This document shows, one piece after another, positions 6,125 to 8,356 of a stretch of DNA of 8,356 bases (the stretch's first letter is position 1; the number at the start of each line of letters is the position of its first letter). The position numbers were made by a program, and so were the translations under genes. Source of the DNA: Gammaproteobacteria bacterium (GTDB lineage: Bacteria; Pseudomonadota; Gammaproteobacteria; GCA-001735895). Below the pieces are notes generated by a model. It saw only the letters and a list, made by a program, of their open reading frames with translations. It was not told the DNA's origin and made no database searches. The stretch covers positions 1 through 8,356 of the forward strand of contig JAPUFZ010000025.1 of assembly GCA_027293245.1 (NCBI GenBank), read 5' to 3'.

Positions 6125-6663
6125 TTGTTTACTCCAAACTCACCCTCGTGTAACCAGGCGGCATGACGGGGCGCCTTCTTGGTAAGGTCCCATTCCTCTA
6201 CCATTAACGGCGCAACCTGGTGTAATTTTTCCATCATTTCTACGGTTCCTACATTGGCTGTGAGTTCCAGTCTGTGACCACTGGGATCAAGGAAATATAT
6301 GGATTTGAAAATACCATGGTCGATTGGACCAATAGGGTCGAGACCATGCGCCTCGACCTGTTGTTTGGCTGCAAGCAGTGCATCCATATCCGCAACCTCA
6401 AAAGCGATATGCTGTACCCATTTCGGTGTATTGGTATCGCGTCCCATCGGTGGAGAATTGGGAACCTCGAAAAAGGCCAGGACATTACCCATTCCTGCAT
6501 CCAGAAAAATATGCATATAGGGATCCGGCTCCTTAGTGCTAGGTACCTCGTCTTCGGCAATCGCGAGTACCAGGTCCATATCCATTACATCCCGGTAAAA
6601 TTCGACTGTTTCCCTGGCATTATTGCAACGATAGGCAACATGATGAATTTTTTGAATTTTCAT
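6121..6663 (-). CDS. VOC-superfamily (glyoxalase-fold) protein in the tyrosine-degradation operon
   Basis: The 180-residue product has two paired beta-alpha-beta-beta-beta modules of the vicinal oxygen chelate fold: module 1 about 1-68, module 2 about 80-137, then a C-terminal tail rich in charged and aromatic residues. Candidate metal ligands are H8 (IHHVAY), E66 (AFFEVP), H85 (QHIAFE) and E133 (HRLELT); the FLDPSGHRLELT block is a typical VOC module end. This four-ligand H/E/H/E set resembles E. coli glyoxalase I (H5, E56, H74, E122) more than the H/H/E triad of type I extradiol dioxygenases. It lies 3 nt after hpd, with an AAGGG Shine-Dalgarno inside the hpd end, and overlaps the FAH gene by 4 nt. 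Its position suggests a homogentisate-pathway step, perhaps an isomerase or dioxygenase replacing a missing enzyme. The fold is secure, the reaction unknown. Confidence 0.85.
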   Translation of the reverse strand: MKIQKIHHVAYRCNNARETVEFYRDVMDMDLVLAIAEDEVPSTKEPDPYMHIFLDAGMGNVLAFFEVPNSPPMGRDTNTPKWVQHIAFEVADMDALLAAKQQVEAHGLDPIGPIDHGIFKSIYFLDPSGHRLELTANVGTVEMMEKLHQVAPLMVEEWDLTKKAPRHAAWLHEGEFGVNK

Positions 6664-6666
6664 AGC

Positions 6667-7767
6667 TTAACCCTTTGTAATAGTCCCGGTTTCATGCGAC
6701 TGCAGTACGCCACGCCTCAGCTGATCACGTTCCATCGATTCAAACAAGGCCTTGAAATTTCCTTCACCAAAACCTTCGTCTCCCTTGCGCTGAATGAATT
6801 CAAAGAATACCGGCCCTACCATTGCTTCCGAAAATATCTGCAGCAGCAATCGTTTATCCCCATCATCTGTTGAACCGTCGAGCAAGATACCCCTGGTCCT
6901 GAGTTGGTCAACTGGCTCATCGTGATTCGGCAAACGCACATCCAGCATTTCATAATAAGAAGCGGGAGGAGCCGTCATAAAGGGAATACCCCGGGCTTTA
7001 AGTGCATCCCAACAGGATATAAGATCGTCACAACCGAGCGCGATATGCTGGATGCCTTCGCCGTTATAAGCCATCAGAAATTCTTCAATCTGGCCAACAG
7101 CCTGCGAGGCTTCTTCATTCAGTGGAATACGGATTTTACCATCCGGGGCGGTCATCGCCCTGGAGTGCAGTCCGGTATATTCACCCTTGATATCAAAAAA
7201 TCTAATTTGCCGGAAATTAAATAATTTTTCATAGAAGCTGCCCCAAAATTCCATACGGCCACGATAAACATTATGGGTCAGATGATCGACTGTATGGAAA
7301 CCACATCCAACAGGATAACGATCAACATCCGCAAAAAATTCAAAATCTATATCATAAATACTGTGCCCCTTCGAGTATCTATCGATCAGGTAAAGCGGTG
7401 CGCCGCCGATACCTTTGATAGCCGGTAATCGAAGTTCCATGGGCCCGGTGGGTATCTCGACTGGTTGCCCCCCCAGCTTCAGAGCACGCTCATAGGCCGC
7501 ATGGCTATCTTTGACCCTGAATGCCATGCCACAGGCACTGGGACCATGTTCTTCAGCAAAAAAAGAGGCATAACAGTTCTTTTCCTGGTTAAGAATAAAA
7601 TTGATGTCTCCCTGCCGATAAAGCGTCACGTTTTTCGACCGGTGCCGGGCAACGGCAGTAAATCCCAGCATCTCAAATACTGGTTCAATCGTACCCGGCG
7701 TTGGAGAAGCAAACTCGACAAATTCAAAGCCATCGAGTCCCATTGGATTTTCGATTAAGTCAGCCAT
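6667..7767 (-). CDS. hpd: 4-hydroxyphenylpyruvate dioxygenase
   Basis: HPD converts 4-hydroxyphenylpyruvate (from tyrosine transamination) and O2 to homogentisate and CO2, using non-haem Fe(II). The 366-residue product shows two VOC-type halves. The iron triad lies in the C-terminal half: H162 ([13 protein letters not shown]), H241 (GIQHIAL) and E323 ([20 protein letters not shown]); these sit one residue off H161, H240 and E322 of the Pseudomonas fluorescens enzyme. The GFGEGNF and PPxSYYEML-type segments are family hallmarks. ATG at 7767-7765 is preceded by AGGAG with about 8 nt spacing. It is the first gene of a three-gene operon with the VOC protein and FAH. The closely related hydroxymandelate synthase is less likely, because a fumarylacetoacetase follows. 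Confidence 0.97.
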   Translation of the reverse strand: MADLIENPMGLDGFEFVEFASPTPGTIEPVFEMLGFTAVARHRSKNVTLYRQGDINFILNQEKNCYASFFAEEHGPSACGMAFRVKDSHAAYERALKLGGQPVEIPTGPMELRLPAIKGIGGAPLYLIDRYSKGHSIYDIDFEFFADVDRYPVGCGFHTVDHLTHNVYRGRMEFWGSFYEKLFNFRQIRFFDIKGEYTGLHSRAMTAPDGKIRIPLNEEASQAVGQIEEFLMAYNGEGIQHIALGCDDLISCWDALKARGIPFMTAPPASYYEMLDVRLPNHDEPVDQLRTRGILLDGSTDDGDKRLLLQIFSEAMVGPVFFEFIQRKGDEGFGEGNFKALFESMERDQLRRGVLQSHETGTITKG

Positions 7768-7811
7768 TTATTTAATCTCCTAAAAAAACAGGGATACTGT
7801 AAACATAGGTG

Positions 7812-7879
7812 ATTAATGCGCTAAAGTGTGAAAAGTTTCAAGCCAAACTAATATAATTTCAATAGGACCTGACGCTAAA
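7812..7879 (-). promoter_or_regulatory. Weak promoter candidates for the hpd operon
   Basis: On the minus strand the gap before hpd offers a good -10, TATATT (7855-7850), with only a poor -35 (TTTAGC, 7879-7874, 18-nt spacing), and a good -35, TTGAAA (7841-7836), with a poor -10 (ATTAAT, 7817-7812, 18-nt spacing). Neither is convincing, which would fit a promoter that needs an activator. No clear operator palindrome is visible here. Confidence 0.2.
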
Positions 7880-7968
7880 ATATCTTCATGGTTACGGATC
7901 GCCTGGAACGTCACTTTTCAGTGGACGATCGACGACCTTCAGTTCTGTCCCTTGCCAAAATTCGAAGC

Positions 7969-7998
7969 AAAAAAAACACGGCGTAAAGCCGTGTTTTT
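7969..7998 (-). terminator. Rho-independent terminator of the cytochrome oxidase operon
   Basis: CACGGC (7977-7982) and GCCGTG (7988-7993) pair around a 5-nt loop, and flanking A/T runs extend the stem to 11 bp (7972-7982 with 7988-7998). On the minus strand the stem is followed by eight T residues (complement of 7969-7976), a classic intrinsic terminator 22 nt past the subunit III stop. On the plus strand there is a run of five T, so weak bidirectional use is possible, although no plus-strand gene ends here. It isolates the oxidase transcript from the hpd operon. Confidence 0.9.
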
Positions 7999-8019
7999 AG
8001 TTTGCATTGAGAGTGTCGT

Positions 8020-8356
8020 TTAAAGCCAGTAAACAAATATAAACAGCCCCAACCAGACCACGTCTACAAAGTGCCAGTACCAGGCAACCGCTTCAAAGGC
8101 AAAATGATTCTCCGGGGTGAAATGACCCTTCATCGAGCGAATCATGATGACCGTCAGCATGATAGCACCCATGGTGACGTGGAATCCGTGAAAGCCTGTT
8201 AACATATAAAAGGTGCTGCCGTAAATGCCCGAGTCGATACGCAAATTAAGCTCCGAGTATGCGTGCGAGTATTCCAAAGCCTGCAAACCAATGAACAGGA
8301 AACCGAGAGAAACGGTCGCAAACAGCCAGTACACCAGCCATACGCGATCCTGCCGT
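8020..8356 (-). CDS. ctaE: Cytochrome c oxidase subunit III, C-terminal part
   Basis: Subunit III is an integral-membrane component of aa3-type cytochrome c oxidase that stabilises the catalytic core and contributes to O2 and proton delivery. The last 111 residues are present; the reading frame runs off the right edge, so the GTG at 8334 is an internal valine (LVYWLF), not a start. Three hydrophobic helices are visible (near the start, around TGFHGFHVTMGAIMLTVI, and the final FVDVVWLGLFIFVYWL). Diagnostic family motifs are LQALEYSHA, STFYMLTGFHGFHVTMG and AWYWHFVDVVWL. The protein ends VYWL, as many bacterial homologues do. A strong terminator follows directly, so subunit III is the last gene of its transcript; in many gammaproteobacteria SURF1/Cox15-type assembly genes follow, but here they do not. 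Confidence 0.95.
   Translation of the reverse strand, partial: RQDRVWLVYWLFATVSLGFLFIGLQALEYSHAYSELNLRIDSGIYGSTFYMLTGFHGFHVTMGAIMLTVIMIRSMKGHFTPENHFAFEAVAWYWHFVDVVWLGLFIFVYWL

Noticed and set aside
6274..6873. Plus-strand 199-codon frame across the VOC and hpd genes.
   Set aside because: Its complement carries two clearly conserved enzymes; the translation shows no domain and no start signal.
7888..7986. A 32-codon plus-strand frame upstream of hpd (MVTDRLERHF...).
   Set aside because: It has no ribosome-binding site and runs into the oxidase terminator stem; the protein-like composition is not enough. It could be a remnant, but nothing supports that.

Overview
The window looks like chromosomal DNA from a gammaproteobacterium. 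The evidence is the rsmD / ftsY-ftsE-ftsX / rpoH neighbourhood, a sigma-32 protein closely resembling the enterobacterial one (intact RpoH box), and an aa3-type cytochrome oxidase gene nearby. Base composition looks moderate and even, and I see no mobile elements, tRNAs, rRNAs or CRISPR arrays. I cannot assign a genus.

Layout. (1) 1-315, minus: 5' part of rsmD (16S rRNA m2G966 methyltransferase), cut by the window edge, divergent from the next block across a 169-nt gap with no clear promoter. (2) 485-4043, plus: a tightly packed run ftsY, ftsE, ftsX and a tandem-receiver response regulator (gaps of 7, 3 and 24 nt). (3) 4044-4186: a regulatory gap with a near-perfect extended -10 promoter and an exact CIRCE element, the HrcA operator, in front of rpoH. 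(4) 4187-5053, plus: rpoH (heat-shock sigma-32). (5) 5054-5116: convergent gap filled by a perfect 44-bp palindrome. (6) 5117-7767, minus: a three-gene operon, 4-hydroxyphenylpyruvate dioxygenase (hpd), a VOC/glyoxalase-fold protein, and a fumarylacetoacetase-family hydrolase; gaps are 3 nt and a 4-nt overlap. This is tyrosine/phenylalanine catabolism through homogentisate. (7) 7768-8019: gap holding the weak promoter region of the hpd operon and the terminator of the upstream cytochrome oxidase operon. (8) 8020-8356, minus: 3' part of cytochrome c oxidase subunit III.

How it fits together. FtsY is the SRP receptor, FtsEX couples division to cell-wall hydrolysis, and RpoH directs the heat-shock response; their linkage is ancestral in gammaproteobacteria. 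Two things depart from the familiar arrangement: a two-receiver protein with a dead first receiver sits between ftsX and rpoH, and rpoH carries a textbook HrcA operator, so the sigma-32 and HrcA heat-shock systems would be wired together at the sigma-factor gene. In the catabolic operon neither homogentisate dioxygenase (hmgA) nor maleylacetoacetate isomerase (maiA) is present; a VOC protein with a glyoxalase-I-like ligand set takes the place between the first and last enzymes.
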